DNA from: Gammaproteobacteria bacterium
GTDB lineage: Bacteria > Pseudomonadota > Gammaproteobacteria > Pseudomonadales > Porticoccaceae
Reading direction: 5' to 3'
DNA: 64,000 nucleotides
NCBI GenBank assembly: GCA_016708925.1
Contig: JADJET010000022.1
Span: 310,001 to 374,000 of the forward strand
The first letter of the stretch is position 1. Each line of letters opens with the position of its first letter. The notes under the pieces are model-generated. The model was given only the letters and a program-made list of their open reading frames with translations, was not told the DNA's origin and made no database searches. The position numbers and the translations under genes are program-made. Positions 28,334-37,264 of the stretch are shown here, piece after piece.

Positions 28334-28364
28334 CCAAAAAGGCCGGCGTGTGCCGGCCTTTTTG
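28334..28364. terminator. Bidirectional rho-independent terminator
   Basis: CCAAAAAGGCCGGC-GTGT-GCCGGCCTTTTTGG forms a 14-bp stem with a 4-base loop and a T run on both strands, starting 3 bases after the macro-domain stop. It can also end the convergent lipoprotein gene, whose stop is at 28403. Confidence 0.9.
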
Positions 28365-28402
28365 GCAAGTGACGCACCCCACGGGTACGCCGCCAGCACG
28401 GG

Positions 28403-29230
28403 CTAATTCACTTTCAGGGTACCGCCGGTACCCAGGCCGCCCTCGACACTCTGCGCCTTGTAGTTGCGCAGCGCGCGCACCATCTGGTTGAACGAGTCCA
28501 TGAAGGACGCCGTGATGATCTTGCCTTGGGGCGTGTTGGTGTAACCCCCGAGGCCGGCAACGCCGCCGAAAAAGCCGCCGCCAAAACCGGAGATATCGTA
28601 GTTCTTGGCGCTGCCCTGCGCGGCCGACAACTGCACGCCCGAGCGGTTATCGATCAGCAGCAGGGTAGTGGACGCTTCGTTCGCCTTGAGCCCGCCGGCC
28701 ACCACGCCGGCAACGCCGCCGAGCGCGCCGCCCAGCAGACCGCCCATGGCGCCGGTGCCCTTCTCGCTGAAATTGATGGTCGGGCTCATGGTGTAGTCGG
28801 CGGCGACCATCTGGCCCTTGCCCATTTTGCTGCCCTGGCGCATTTCGCCGGATTCGGCCATTTCGCGCTCGCGCATCATGTTGTTCAGCGCCGCGCCACG
28901 CTCAACCACCACGAAACAGTTCGATTGCTGAATCATGGCGCGCAGCACGGGCACCGTGGAATCGAGTTTGTATTCCGTGCTCAGGCGGTAATACCAGGTC
29001 GCGGTCCGGTCTTCATCGACCGCCATGGTGCCCAGGGTACTGTCGCAATGCTCGAGTTGCGGGTTCGCGCCCTGGCTGCTGCCGCCCGCGGCGGCACCCG
29101 TGGCGGTGTTGCTGCCGCCGCCCAGCGTCGGCGTGGTGGCGTTGCAGCCACCGATGGCAACCATTGATGAAAACACCATGGCGGCGATGGCGCTAAGGGG
29201 GGAAAACCCGGCTTGGGCAGTCCTTTGCAT
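28403..29230 (-). CDS. CsgG/HfaB-like outer-membrane lipoprotein
   Basis: 275 residues with a lipoprotein signal ending VAIGGC (Cys29), then a Gly/Ser/Thr-rich linker. The body resembles the CsgG/HfaB family: VPVLRAMIQQSNCFVVVERG, a MVAADYTMSPTINFSEK strand and STTLLLIDNRSGVQL, with a very Gly-rich middle (MGGLLGGALGGVAGVVAGG) that could be a membrane hairpin. CsgG forms the curli secretion pore, and HfaB anchors holdfast. No curli or holdfast genes are next to it, so it is an orphan member. ATG 29230 follows GGAG. The acidic region DEDRTATWYYRLS is of unknown role. Confidence 0.68.
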   Translation of the reverse strand: MQRTAQAGFSPLSAIAAMVFSSMVAIGGCNATTPTLGGGSNTATGAAAGGSSQGANPQLEHCDSTLGTMAVDEDRTATWYYRLSTEYKLDSTVPVLRAMIQQSNCFVVVERGAALNNMMREREMAESGEMRQGSKMGKGQMVAADYTMSPTINFSEKGTGAMGGLLGGALGGVAGVVAGGLKANEASTTLLLIDNRSGVQLSAAQGSAKNYDISGFGGGFFGGVAGLGGYTNTPQGKIITASFMDSFNQMVRALRNYKAQSVEGGLGTGGTLKVN

Positions 29231-29367
29231 GTCGGTATCTCCGAGGTGGACCGGTTGAGGGTGAACCAGTGAAATCTGGTCTCACGGGCGATCATTATCG
29301 CCGTGACGTCCATTGTCAATCGCGTGCGGACGGCGGCCCCGGGACGACCCCGGAGCCGCTGCGGCGC

Positions 29368-30870
29368 TCAGGCTATCTCGTATTCCTGCAACCTTGGGTC
29401 CTGCAAATCGTTGCGGAACTTGGTGGCGGTCCAGGGCCAGGAACCCGGTACGCCTTTCTCGTCCAGATACCAGCTTTTGCAGCCCGTGGTCCACACCGTG
29501 GACTTCATGTTCGCCAGCATCTCGGCATTGAAGCGCTCGGTGGCATCCTCGCGCGGACGGACGGTTTCGAATTTGCGTTCCGCCCAAAGGTTCACAAACC
29601 GCATGATGTAAGTGGACTGGGTCTCCGCAATGGAGGTGAGCGAAAAGTTGCCCACCGGGCTGTGGGGGCCCATCACCATGAAGAAGTTGGGGAAATCCGG
29701 CAGCGCCACCGTGCGATAGCCGCGCGGACCATCTTTCCACACATCGTCCAGGGTGACACCGTTTTCCCCCGTCATGGTCATGGGGAGCATGTATTCGTTG
29801 GCGTGATAGCCGGTGGCGAGCGCGATGACGTCGAGCTCATGGAGCTTGCCATCCTTGGTGACGATCCCGCGTGGCTCGACGTGATCGATGGTCTCGGTGA
29901 CCAGCTCGACGTTGGGCTTCTGCAACGCCGGATAGTAGTCGGAGGACATCACCAGGCGTTTGCACATGGCGGTGTAGTTGGGTGTCAGCTTGGCGCGCAG
30001 CACCTCATCCTTGACGGACTCCAGATTCCACTTGCAGATCTTGCCCACCATTTTGCGTGACCAGCCATCCCTGATGATGCCGCGGCCCATCATCTGTTCC
30101 ATGGCGAAGCGGAAGGTGACGTAGTACGTCTTGGAAATGATGGGAAACCGACGCGCCAGACGTTTGCCGAGTTCGGGATACTTGCGGTTGGGGATCGGCA
30201 ACACCCACTGGGGCGTGCGCTGGAAGGAAATTACCTTGCTGCACACCTTGGACAAGGGCTCGACCATCTGCACGCCGGTGGAGCCGCAGCCAATGATGGC
30301 AGCGCGCTTGCCGGTCAGATCCACGCTGTGATCCCAGCGGGCGGTGTGGATGGTTTTGCCGGCGAAGGTGTCGAGGCCGGGAATATCGGGATACTTGGGC
30401 CGCACCAGGATGCCGCAGGAACTGATCAGGATGTCGCAACGAAGCTGCTCGCTGCTGCCGCCCTGCTCCAGGTCCACGACCCACTCGCTGCCGGTCCACT
30501 CCGCGTGCTTTACCTGGGTGTTGAAGCGGATGCGTTCGAAGACATGGTATTTGCGCGCCACCCCCTCGAAGTATTCCCGGATCTCCGCACCGCCGCAGAA
30601 CCGCTGGCTCCACTCGGCGCTGGGCTCGAAACTGTACTGATAATAGTGCGAGGGCACGTCGCAGCGCAGACCGGGATACTGGTTGTAGTGCCAGGTGCCG
30701 CCGCAGCGATCGGCCTGCTCCAGGAGCACCAAGTCGTCGTAGCCGGCGGACATCAGCCGCACACCCATGCAGATCCCGGACAGCCCGGTCCCTATCACGA
30801 TCACCCGGGGTTTGCGCTGGCCCGTCGCCACATTGTGCAAAATATTGCCACTCTCATTGATACCCATCAT
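29368..30870 (-). CDS. Flavin-containing (Baeyer-Villiger-type) monooxygenase
   Basis: 500 residues. The FAD motif is VIVIGTGLSGICMGVRLM. The Baeyer-Villiger fingerprint F-X-G-X3-H-X3-W is present as FAGKTIHTARW, and the NADPH motif is AAIIGCGSTGVQMV. WHYNQYPGLRCDVPSHYYQY is the usual substrate-side segment. Such enzymes insert oxygen next to a ketone or oxidise N or S atoms; the substrate is unknown. RBS CAGGAG precedes ATG 30870. An NTF2-like gene lies upstream on the same strand, 164 bases away. Confidence 0.88.
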   Translation of the reverse strand: MMGINESGNILHNVATGQRKPRVIVIGTGLSGICMGVRLMSAGYDDLVLLEQADRCGGTWHYNQYPGLRCDVPSHYYQYSFEPSAEWSQRFCGGAEIREYFEGVARKYHVFERIRFNTQVKHAEWTGSEWVVDLEQGGSSEQLRCDILISSCGILVRPKYPDIPGLDTFAGKTIHTARWDHSVDLTGKRAAIIGCGSTGVQMVEPLSKVCSKVISFQRTPQWVLPIPNRKYPELGKRLARRFPIISKTYYVTFRFAMEQMMGRGIIRDGWSRKMVGKICKWNLESVKDEVLRAKLTPNYTAMCKRLVMSSDYYPALQKPNVELVTETIDHVEPRGIVTKDGKLHELDVIALATGYHANEYMLPMTMTGENGVTLDDVWKDGPRGYRTVALPDFPNFFMVMGPHSPVGNFSLTSIAETQSTYIMRFVNLWAERKFETVRPREDATERFNAEMLANMKSTVWTTGCKSWYLDEKGVPGSWPWTATKFRNDLQDPRLQEYEIA

Positions 30871-31034
30871 TACGCTCCTGTTGTCTGAATCAGTTTGTCT
30901 GAATTAGTTTGTAAGGGGAATGGCGCCCCCGCGCCTCCGGCCATGGCCCGATAGTCGTTATCCTCAGCTCTGCCGTCAATACGGTTTTGTTCATTCGGCT
31001 GTTCTGAATCAACGCAGTGGCTGGTAGCGTCGGG

Positions 31035-31418
31035 CTAATTGAGCGTACGCGGCACCTGAGCCGAATGATGATGCCGGATGGGACGCTCCGCGCCAGGATC
31101 AAGCACCAGGGTAAACCGCGACGGGAACGTCAGCAGGTCGTCATCCACTTCGAACTTGAAGGCGTAAACGCCCGCCAGCACCACCAATCCGCCCGGAAGC
31201 TCGTGCTGATACAGGCGCGAACGATAGAGGCTGACCGCAAGCGCGGGACGCGATGCCAGGGCTTCGAAATAGCTCCGGATCGCCGCTGCATCGGCCAGGG
31301 CATGGGGAGAAAACGTCGGAAAGAGGGTGGCGCCGTCCGCATAAAGATCCACCAGGGTATCGACATCGCCATCATTCACTGCCTGGAGCCAGAACTCCAA
31401 TATCTCCTGACCGGTCAC
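31035..31418 (-). CDS. NTF2/SnoaL-like protein
   Basis: 127 residues with the cone-shaped NTF2-like fold pattern: ILEFWLQAVNDGDVDTLVDLYADGATLFPTFSPH... opening helices, then paired strands ending in TFPSRFTLVLDP. Members act as small isomerases, hydrolases or oligomerisation modules. The start is GTG 31418 with GGGAGA upstream. It may pair with the downstream monooxygenase, but nothing in the sequence proves it. Confidence 0.65.
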   Translation of the reverse strand: MTGQEILEFWLQAVNDGDVDTLVDLYADGATLFPTFSPHALADAAAIRSYFEALASRPALAVSLYRSRLYQHELPGGLVVLAGVYAFKFEVDDDLLTFPSRFTLVLDPGAERPIRHHHSAQVPRTLN

Positions 31419-31520
31419 CGGATTCTCCCGTGGCTGCTGTTCAACAGGGGCGCGAGGGTAGCACAGGTCTTTCGGTCCGGGCGCCGAAATTGCCTCGCCC
31501 GCACGCGCCGGAACGAGAGT

Positions 31521-32144
31521 TCATTCGCCGGCGCCAAAGCCCTGGGTGAGATCGGCGTACTGCACCACCCGGGGTGGGCCATCGGGCCGCACTTCGAGGA
31601 TGCTGTGGGCGCAGTTGTGCATGCGCGGCGGCTCCCAGAGGCGGCTCAGGGGACGGTCGAGATAGTGGCTGAGCAGGGTGCGAATCATGGCGCCGTGACT
31701 GACCACCACCACATCGCCGCCGCGCTCCCGGGCGATGATTTCCTCCAGTGCCAGCAGCCCCCGCGCCTGCAACTGGGCGAAGGTTTCCGCGCCCGGGTAG
31801 TTGAAACGATGAGGCTCGTGCCGAAACGCATGAACGTCCTCGGGATGCGTCTGCTCGATCTCCTTGTAGAGAAAACCCTCCCAGTCCGCCAGATAGATTT
31901 CTCGCAGGCTCTCCACCGGGACGAACTCCACCCCCAGGTGGCCAAATGCCAGCTCGGCGGTTTCCCGCGCGCGCAGGCTGGTGCTGGCGTAGACCCGCAC
32001 CGGCGCGAGATGGGCGAGGGCTTGACGCAGGCCCAGCGCCTGACTCCGCCCCAACTCATTGAGTGCGTTGTCGGCATGCCCCTGGATGCGGCCTTCGGCG
32101 TTCCAGGCAGTCTCGCCGTGGCGGATCAGGTGAATGCGCGTCAT
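31521..32144 (-). CDS. Histidine phosphatase (phosphoglycerate mutase-like)
   Basis: 207 residues, branch 1 histidine phosphatase. The catalytic motif is IHLIRHGETAWNAEGRIQGH near the N-terminus. The second catalytic residues are in SLRARETAELAF, and VVVSHGAMIRTLL supplies the distal His. RHGET...GR.QG is typical of CobC/GpmB-like phosphatases. The substrate is unknown. It starts 28 bases after the pdxH stop on the same strand. Confidence 0.85.
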   Translation of the reverse strand: MTRIHLIRHGETAWNAEGRIQGHADNALNELGRSQALGLRQALAHLAPVRVYASTSLRARETAELAFGHLGVEFVPVESLREIYLADWEGFLYKEIEQTHPEDVHAFRHEPHRFNYPGAETFAQLQARGLLALEEIIARERGGDVVVVSHGAMIRTLLSHYLDRPLSRLWEPPRMHNCAHSILEVRPDGPPRVVQYADLTQGFGAGE

Positions 32145-32172
32145 TGCTGCCTCGTCGGATCGGATCGTCGGA

Positions 32173-32814
32173 TCAGGGTGCCAGGCGCACTATCCGCCAA
32201 CTGCCCGGCGTGGGGCCGGGCAGATAGCGGAAGCGGTCGTGCAGGCGCATTTCGCCGCCTTGCCAGAATTCAAAGACGCGGGGCGCGACCCGGAAACCAC
32301 CCCAGAACTCCGGCGCCGGTACATCGCCTCCGGCAAAGCGCGCTTCGCATTTTGCAAACGCCGCTTCCAGCTCTGCGCGCGAAGCGAGTTCGGTACTCTG
32401 CCGGGAAGCCCAGGCGGCAAGCTGGCTGTCCCGGGGCCGCGTGGCGAAGTAGTCGTTTACTTCCGCCCGCGAAACCGGGCTCGCGGTACCGGCGACGCCG
32501 ACCTGGCGGTCGAGCTGAAACCAGGGAAAATGCAGGCTGACCTCGGCGCTGGCGGCAATCCGCGCCGCCTTGTGGCTGCCCAGATTGGTGTAGAACACGA
32601 AGCCCCGGGCATCGAAACCCTTGAGCAGCACGGCCCGCTGCCAGGGCCGCCCCGCGGCGTCGAGCGTGGCGACCGTCATCGCGGTGGGGTCCACGATGGG
32701 GGAGGCGACGGCTTCGTCGAGCCACAACTGAAACTGCTCGAAGGGCGAATCCCGGAGCGCCGCCCGGGTCAGGTTGCCGTAGCGGTATTCCCGGCGCTCG
32801 AAGTCGATGCTCAT
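32173..32814 (-). CDS. pdxH: Pyridoxamine 5'-phosphate oxidase
   Basis: 213 residues, the usual PdxH length. Family features are MTVATLDAAGRPWQRAVLLK, FVFYTNLGSHKAARI, the FHFPWF-like LHFPWFQLDRQVGV and the C-terminal WGGFRVAPRVFEFWQG with RLHDRFRYL. It oxidises pyridoxine or pyridoxamine 5'-phosphate to pyridoxal 5'-phosphate using FMN and oxygen. The start is 7 bases after the SDR gene stop. Confidence 0.95.
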   Translation of the reverse strand: MSIDFERREYRYGNLTRAALRDSPFEQFQLWLDEAVASPIVDPTAMTVATLDAAGRPWQRAVLLKGFDARGFVFYTNLGSHKAARIAASAEVSLHFPWFQLDRQVGVAGTASPVSRAEVNDYFATRPRDSQLAAWASRQSTELASRAELEAAFAKCEARFAGGDVPAPEFWGGFRVAPRVFEFWQGGEMRLHDRFRYLPGPTPGSWRIVRLAP

Positions 32815-32821
32815 GGTGTCG

Positions 32822-33592
32822 TCAGGTTGCGGACAGCCCGCCGTCGATGGGAATGACGGCGCCGTTCATGAAACTGTTGTCGTCGCAGCAGGCCCACAGC
32901 ATCGCCTGCACCACTTCGTCCATCTCGCCCAGGCGCCGCATGGGGTTGCCCGCTTCGAGATTTTCGCGGCTCTTGCCGCCGGCGGCGTTCAGGCTGGCCT
33001 CGACCATGGGCGTCAGGGCGAAGGCCGGGCACAGGGCATTGACCCGAATCCCCTTGCGCCCGTATTCCAGGGCCGCCGATTTGGTCAGCCCGATCACGCC
33101 GTGCTTGCTGGCGCTGTAGAGGCTGATGAAGGGCGCTCCCATGATGCCCGCCGCCGAACTCACGTTGAGGATGGCGCCGCTGTTGCGGGTGACCATACGG
33201 GCGAGCTCCTGCTGCATGCACAGATAGACCCCCTTGAGGTTGGTGTCGATGACGCGGTCCCACATGGCGAGGTCGGTCTCATGCAGCCGCACCTTGGCGT
33301 GGGAGACGCCGGCATTGTTGATCGCCACGTCGAGGCGGTCGAAGCTGTTGTCGACGGCGGCGAAAAAATCCGCCACCTGCGCGGGCATGCCGACATCGCA
33401 GGCCATCGCCATCACCTGGGCGCCGCCGGCTTCCAGTTGCCGGGCCAGGGTGCCGACGGCTTTTTCGTTGAGGTCGCACAGCGCCAGGCGCGCGCCGGCC
33501 GCCGCGAACTGCTCGGCGGCCAGCTTGCCGAAGCCGGAGCCCGCGCCCGTGATCAGCACCACCTGATTGTCGAAATTGTAGTGGGTTCGCAT
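32822..33592 (-). CDS. Short-chain dehydrogenase/reductase
   Basis: 256 residues, classical SDR. Cofactor motif TGAGSGFG, NNAG (INNAGVSHAK), catalytic Ser in NVSSAAGI and Tyr-Lys in YSASK. Asp in LALCDLNEKAV after the second strand suggests NAD(H) preference. GGAGG precedes ATG 33592. A 118-base gap separates it from the SDR operon upstream, and pdxH follows at once. The substrate is probably a hydroxyacyl or secondary alcohol, inferred only from neighbours. Confidence 0.88.
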   Translation of the reverse strand: MRTHYNFDNQVVLITGAGSGFGKLAAEQFAAAGARLALCDLNEKAVGTLARQLEAGGAQVMAMACDVGMPAQVADFFAAVDNSFDRLDVAINNAGVSHAKVRLHETDLAMWDRVIDTNLKGVYLCMQQELARMVTRNSGAILNVSSAAGIMGAPFISLYSASKHGVIGLTKSAALEYGRKGIRVNALCPAFALTPMVEASLNAAGGKSRENLEAGNPMRRLGEMDEVVQAMLWACCDDNSFMNGAVIPIDGGLSAT

Positions 33593-33710
33593 GGCGCCGC
33601 CTCCGGGTGTTGTCAGTCGTTCGGGGGAGGAGACGAGGGGGGGAGTGACGGGAGAAATTGGAGACCAGCTTTAGGCAAACCAAACTCACACACGTGGAAC
33701 TTTCAGGACA

Positions 33711-34475
33711 TCAAATTGTCAGGCCGCCATCGACGGTCAGGCAGATACCCGTGGTATAGCTGGCCGCGTCCGACGCCAGGTAGAGCACGGCGCCGGCCAT
33801 TTCCCCGGGCTCCGCGTGGCGGCCCATGGGGATGCCGGCCATGATCTCGCGGTGCACGTCTTCGTTGGTGAACAGGGCGCCGGCGAATTTGGTCTTGGTG
33901 AGACCGGGCAGGAGCGCATTGACGCGGATGTTCTCGCCCGCGCACTCCTTGGCGAAGGTCTTGGTCATGCTGATGATCGCCGCCTTCGAAATCGAATAGA
34001 TGCCCTGCAAGGGTCCCGGGGTGATGCCGTTGACCGAGCCCACATTGACGATGGCGCCGCCACCCCCTTCACGCATCAGCTTTATTGCGCCCGCCGACAT
34101 GTAAAAGTAGCCGCGGATGTTCACGTCCAGGGTTTTCTGGAAGGCGGGCAGGTCAGTGTCCACCACATGGCCGAAATAAGGATTGGCGGCGGCGTTGTTG
34201 ACCAGGATGTCGAGGCGGCCGTGGGTGGCGCGCACCAGGGCAAAGGCGGCCTCGATCTGCTCCATCTCGCCGATATGACAGGCCATGGCCTCGGCACTGT
34301 GGCCGGCGGCGCGGATCTCGTCCACCACCAGCTGGCAGCCGTCGAGTTTGCGGCTGGTGACGATGACGTGGGCGCCCTGTTCGGCCAGTAGCCTGGCGAT
34401 GGCTGCGCCGATGCCGCGACTCGCGCCGGCAATCAGCGCGATGCGCCCGCTCAGATCAAAGAGTTTGGTGCTCAT
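33711..34475 (-). CDS. Short-chain dehydrogenase/reductase
   Basis: 254 residues. Motifs: AGASRGIG, VNNAAAN instead of NNAG, Ser in NVGSVNG and YSISK. Arg in VIVTSRKLDG after the second strand favours NADP(H). The C-terminus ends LTVDGGLTI as usual for the family. It is 9 bases downstream of the next SDR gene and is last of the tightly packed group that starts at 40290. It resembles fatty-acid or steroid-type 3-oxo/hydroxy dehydrogenases, but the substrate is unknown. Confidence 0.87.
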   Translation of the reverse strand: MSTKLFDLSGRIALIAGASRGIGAAIARLLAEQGAHVIVTSRKLDGCQLVVDEIRAAGHSAEAMACHIGEMEQIEAAFALVRATHGRLDILVNNAAANPYFGHVVDTDLPAFQKTLDVNIRGYFYMSAGAIKLMREGGGGAIVNVGSVNGITPGPLQGIYSISKAAIISMTKTFAKECAGENIRVNALLPGLTKTKFAGALFTNEDVHREIMAGIPMGRHAEPGEMAGAVLYLASDAASYTTGICLTVDGGLTI

Positions 34476-34484
34476 TTGTTCTCC

Positions 34485-35255
34485 TCAGATGGACATCACC
34501 AGATGGCCGCCGTCCACCGGCAGCAGGGCGCCGTTGATGAAGGAGCCGGCGTCGCTGGCGAGCAGCAGCAGCGGTCCGTCCATCTCCTCCATGCGGCCCA
34601 GACGTCCGCCCGGCGTGGCGGCGATGTAAGCCTGGCCGGCCGCGCTGTCGAAGTATTCGTCGTTCATCTCGGTCTTGAAGTAGCCGGGGCAGATGGCATT
34701 GACGCGGATGTTCTTGCCCGCGAGCTCCAGCGCCATGTGTTTGGTGAGCTGGATCACGCCCGCCTTGGTCGCCGAATAGACGCCGTGGCCGCGGCTGGTG
34801 GCCATGCCCAGCACCGAGGCGATATTGACGATGGCACCGCCGCGCCGGGCGGCCAGCATGCGTCGCGCCGCTTCCGCCGCGACCAGCCAGGCACCCTTGA
34901 GATTGGTGTCCACCACCCAGTCCCAGTCGGCTTCCGCGGTCTTGTGCAGGGTCCCGGGCGCCGCCACCCCGGCGTTGTTGACCAGCAGATCCACGGTGCC
35001 GAATTTCGCCTCCGCGGCCGCGAAGGCGGCCGCGACGCTGGCGGCGTCGGTGACATCCATGGCGACCGCGAGCGCCGCGCCCCCGGCGGCGGCGATGTCA
35101 TCCACCAGCCGGTGCAGGCGATCCTCGCGGCGCGCACCAGCCACCACCCGGGCTCCGGCAGCGGCCAGCACGCGGGTGAAGTGCTCCCCGAAACCGCTGG
35201 AGGCGCCGGTCACCAGCGCCACCCGGCCGCTGAGATCGAAGCATTTGGAGTCCAT
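34485..35255 (-). CDS. Short-chain dehydrogenase/reductase
   Basis: 256 residues. Motifs: TGASSGFG, VNNAGVAAPG, Ser in NIASVLGM and YSATK. GARRED after the second strand fits NADP(H). It begins 9 bases after the quinone oxidoreductase stop (35265) and ends 9 bases before the next SDR. The N-terminus (CFDLSGRVALVTG) is similar to that of its neighbour (LFDLSGRIALIAG), so the two may be old duplicates. Confidence 0.87.
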   Translation of the reverse strand: MDSKCFDLSGRVALVTGASSGFGEHFTRVLAAAGARVVAGARREDRLHRLVDDIAAAGGAALAVAMDVTDAASVAAAFAAAEAKFGTVDLLVNNAGVAAPGTLHKTAEADWDWVVDTNLKGAWLVAAEAARRMLAARRGGAIVNIASVLGMATSRGHGVYSATKAGVIQLTKHMALELAGKNIRVNAICPGYFKTEMNDEYFDSAAGQAYIAATPGGRLGRMEEMDGPLLLLASDAGSFINGALLPVDGGHLVMSI

Positions 35256-35264
35256 GTCTTGTCC

Positions 35265-36241
35265 TCAGGGTTTTACGATGACCTTGCCCATGACGTTGCG
35301 GCCGGTCACCTTCTTGATCGCGGCGATGCCGTCCTGCAGCGGAAACACCGCGTCGATCACTGGCTTCACCTGGCCGGTCTCGATCCAGCCGAACAGCTCG
35401 CGCATGTTGGCCGCGTGCGCCGCGGGTTCCTTCTCGGTGAAAGCGCCCCAGAAACACCGATCACCGAGTAGCCTTTCACCAGCGTCAGGTTGACCGGCAG
35501 GGTCGGAATGCGCCCCGAGGCAAAGCCCACGATCAGCAGGCGTCCGTCCCAGGCCATGGCGCGGGAGCAGGCATCGAAGGCATCGCCGCCCACGGCATCG
35601 TAGACCACATCGGCGCCGCGCCCGTCGGTCAGCCTCTTGATCGCCTGATTCAGATCCTCGCGACTGTAATTGATGCCTGCATCGGCGCCCTGGGCTTTGG
35701 CAAAGGCGATTTTCTCGTCGCTGGAACAGACCGCGATCACGCGCGCGCCGATGGCCTTGCCGATCTGCACCGCGGCGCAGCCGGTACCGCCGGCCGCACC
35801 CAGCACCACCAATGTCTCGCCCGCTTGCAGGCGACCGCGCTGACGCAACGCGTGGTGGGCGGTGCCGGTGGCGCCGAGCAGGGCGGCGCCCTGGTCGTAG
35901 TTCATAAAGGGCGGCAGCTTGCTGGCAGCCGCCGCGGGCAGAGCGATTTTCTCGGCATAGGCGCCGAAGCGGGTGGTGAGGCTGAGCACCCGGTCGCCCA
36001 CCTGAAAATCATTCACTCCCGCACCCAGCGCGATCACGTCGCCGCTGACTTCGGAGCCAGGCGCAAAGGGACATGCCGGCCGGGCCTGATACTTCCCTTC
36101 CACCAGCAGGCCGTCGGGGAAATTGACCCCGATTGCGCGCACCGCCACCAGGATTTCGCCCGCACCCGGCACCGGGTCCGGCAGGTCCCGATAGACCAGA
36201 TTCTCGACCGGCCCGTAGGCCTCGCACACCAGTGCCTTCAT
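35265..36241 (-). CDS. NADPH:quinone oxidoreductase-like protein (copy A), frameshifted
   Basis: About 325 residues when the frame is joined. Zinc-free medium-chain reductase: MKALVCEAYGPVENLVYRDL start, VGVNFPD-type IGVNFPDGLLVEGKYQ, cofactor motif VVLGAAGGTGCAAVQIGKAI, DGRGADVVYDAVGG. After VIGV one T is missing beside the A run at 35452-35454 (plus strand). Restoring it gives FWGAF, and the frame then ends normally at 35265 in VMGKVIVKP. It is nearly identical to copy B over the cofactor domain but different in the substrate half. It would reduce an enone or quinone with NADPH. Confidence 0.83.
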
Positions 36242-36263
36242 GTTTTTTCTCCTCGACCGGCGC

Positions 36264-37241
36264 TCAGGGCCGGATCACCACTTTGCCGCGCGCGCCGCGC
36301 CCGGTGACGTACTGGATCGCCTTGACGCCGTCGGCAAGCTTGAACACGCGGTCGATCACCGGTACCACCTTGCCCTGCTCGAACCAGGCGAACAGCTCGC
36401 GCATGTTGGCGGCGTAGGCCGCCGGCTCGCGCTGGGTAAAGGCGCCCCAGAACACGCCGATCACCGAGTAGCCTTTCACCAGCGTCAGGTTGACCGGCAG
36501 GGTCGGGATGCGCCCGGAGGCAAAGCCCACGATCAGCAGGCGCCCGTCCCAGGCCATGGCGCGGGAGCAGGCGTCGAAGGCATCGCCGCCCACGGCATCG
36601 TAGACCACATCGGCGCCGCGTCCGTCGGTCAGCCTCTTGATCGCCTGATTCAGATCCTCGCGACTGTAGTTGATGCCTTCATCCGCACCCTGGGCTTTGG
36701 CGAAGGCGATCTTTTCGTCGCTGGAGCAGACCGCGATCACGCGCGCGCCGATGGCCTTGCCGATCTGCACGGCGGCGATGCCGGTGCCGCCGGCGGCACC
36801 CAGTACCACCAGGATCTCGCCCGCCTGCAACCGACCGCGCTGACGCAAAGCATGGTGTGCCGTCGCGGTGGCGCACAGGAGCGCCGCGCCCTGATCCATG
36901 GACATCGACGCCGGCAATGGAAACAGCTCCCCGGCCGGCACCGCGATCTGCTCGGCGTAGGCGCCGCGCCCGACATTCCAGCCCAGCACCCGGTCGCCCA
37001 CCGCGAAACCGCTCGCGCCCGGGCCGAGCGCCGCCACCTGCCCGGCGAATTCGCCGCCCGGCATGAAGGGAACCTGGGGTTTCGCCTGGTACTTGCCTTC
37101 CACCAGCAGGCCGTCGGGGAAATTGACGCCGATGGCCTCGATCGCCACCCGGATTTCACCCGCGCCCGGCACCGGGTCCGGCATGTCCCGATAGACCAGA
37201 TTTTCGACCGGCCCGTAGGCCTCGCAGACCAGTGCTTTCAT
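36264..37241 (-). CDS. NADPH:quinone oxidoreductase-like protein (copy B)
   Basis: 325 residues, intact. It has the same layout as copy A: VVLGAAGGTGIAAVQIGKAI, SSDEKIAFAKAQGAD, RGADVVYDAVGGDAFDACSR and VIGVFWGAF. It differs from copy A in residues about 50-125, the substrate and loop region (for example GWNVGRGAYAEQ against LTTRFGAYAEK), and in the last 60 residues. It lies 22 bases upstream of copy A in the same operon and 23 bases after the APH-like kinase. Tandem retention of two versions suggests two related substrates. Confidence 0.88.
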   Translation of the reverse strand: MKALVCEAYGPVENLVYRDMPDPVPGAGEIRVAIEAIGVNFPDGLLVEGKYQAKPQVPFMPGGEFAGQVAALGPGASGFAVGDRVLGWNVGRGAYAEQIAVPAGELFPLPASMSMDQGAALLCATATAHHALRQRGRLQAGEILVVLGAAGGTGIAAVQIGKAIGARVIAVCSSDEKIAFAKAQGADEGINYSREDLNQAIKRLTDGRGADVVYDAVGGDAFDACSRAMAWDGRLLIVGFASGRIPTLPVNLTLVKGYSVIGVFWGAFTQREPAAYAANMRELFAWFEQGKVVPVIDRVFKLADGVKAIQYVTGRGARGKVVIRP

Positions 37242-37264
37242 CGCAGTGCCCCCTGATTTTTTGG

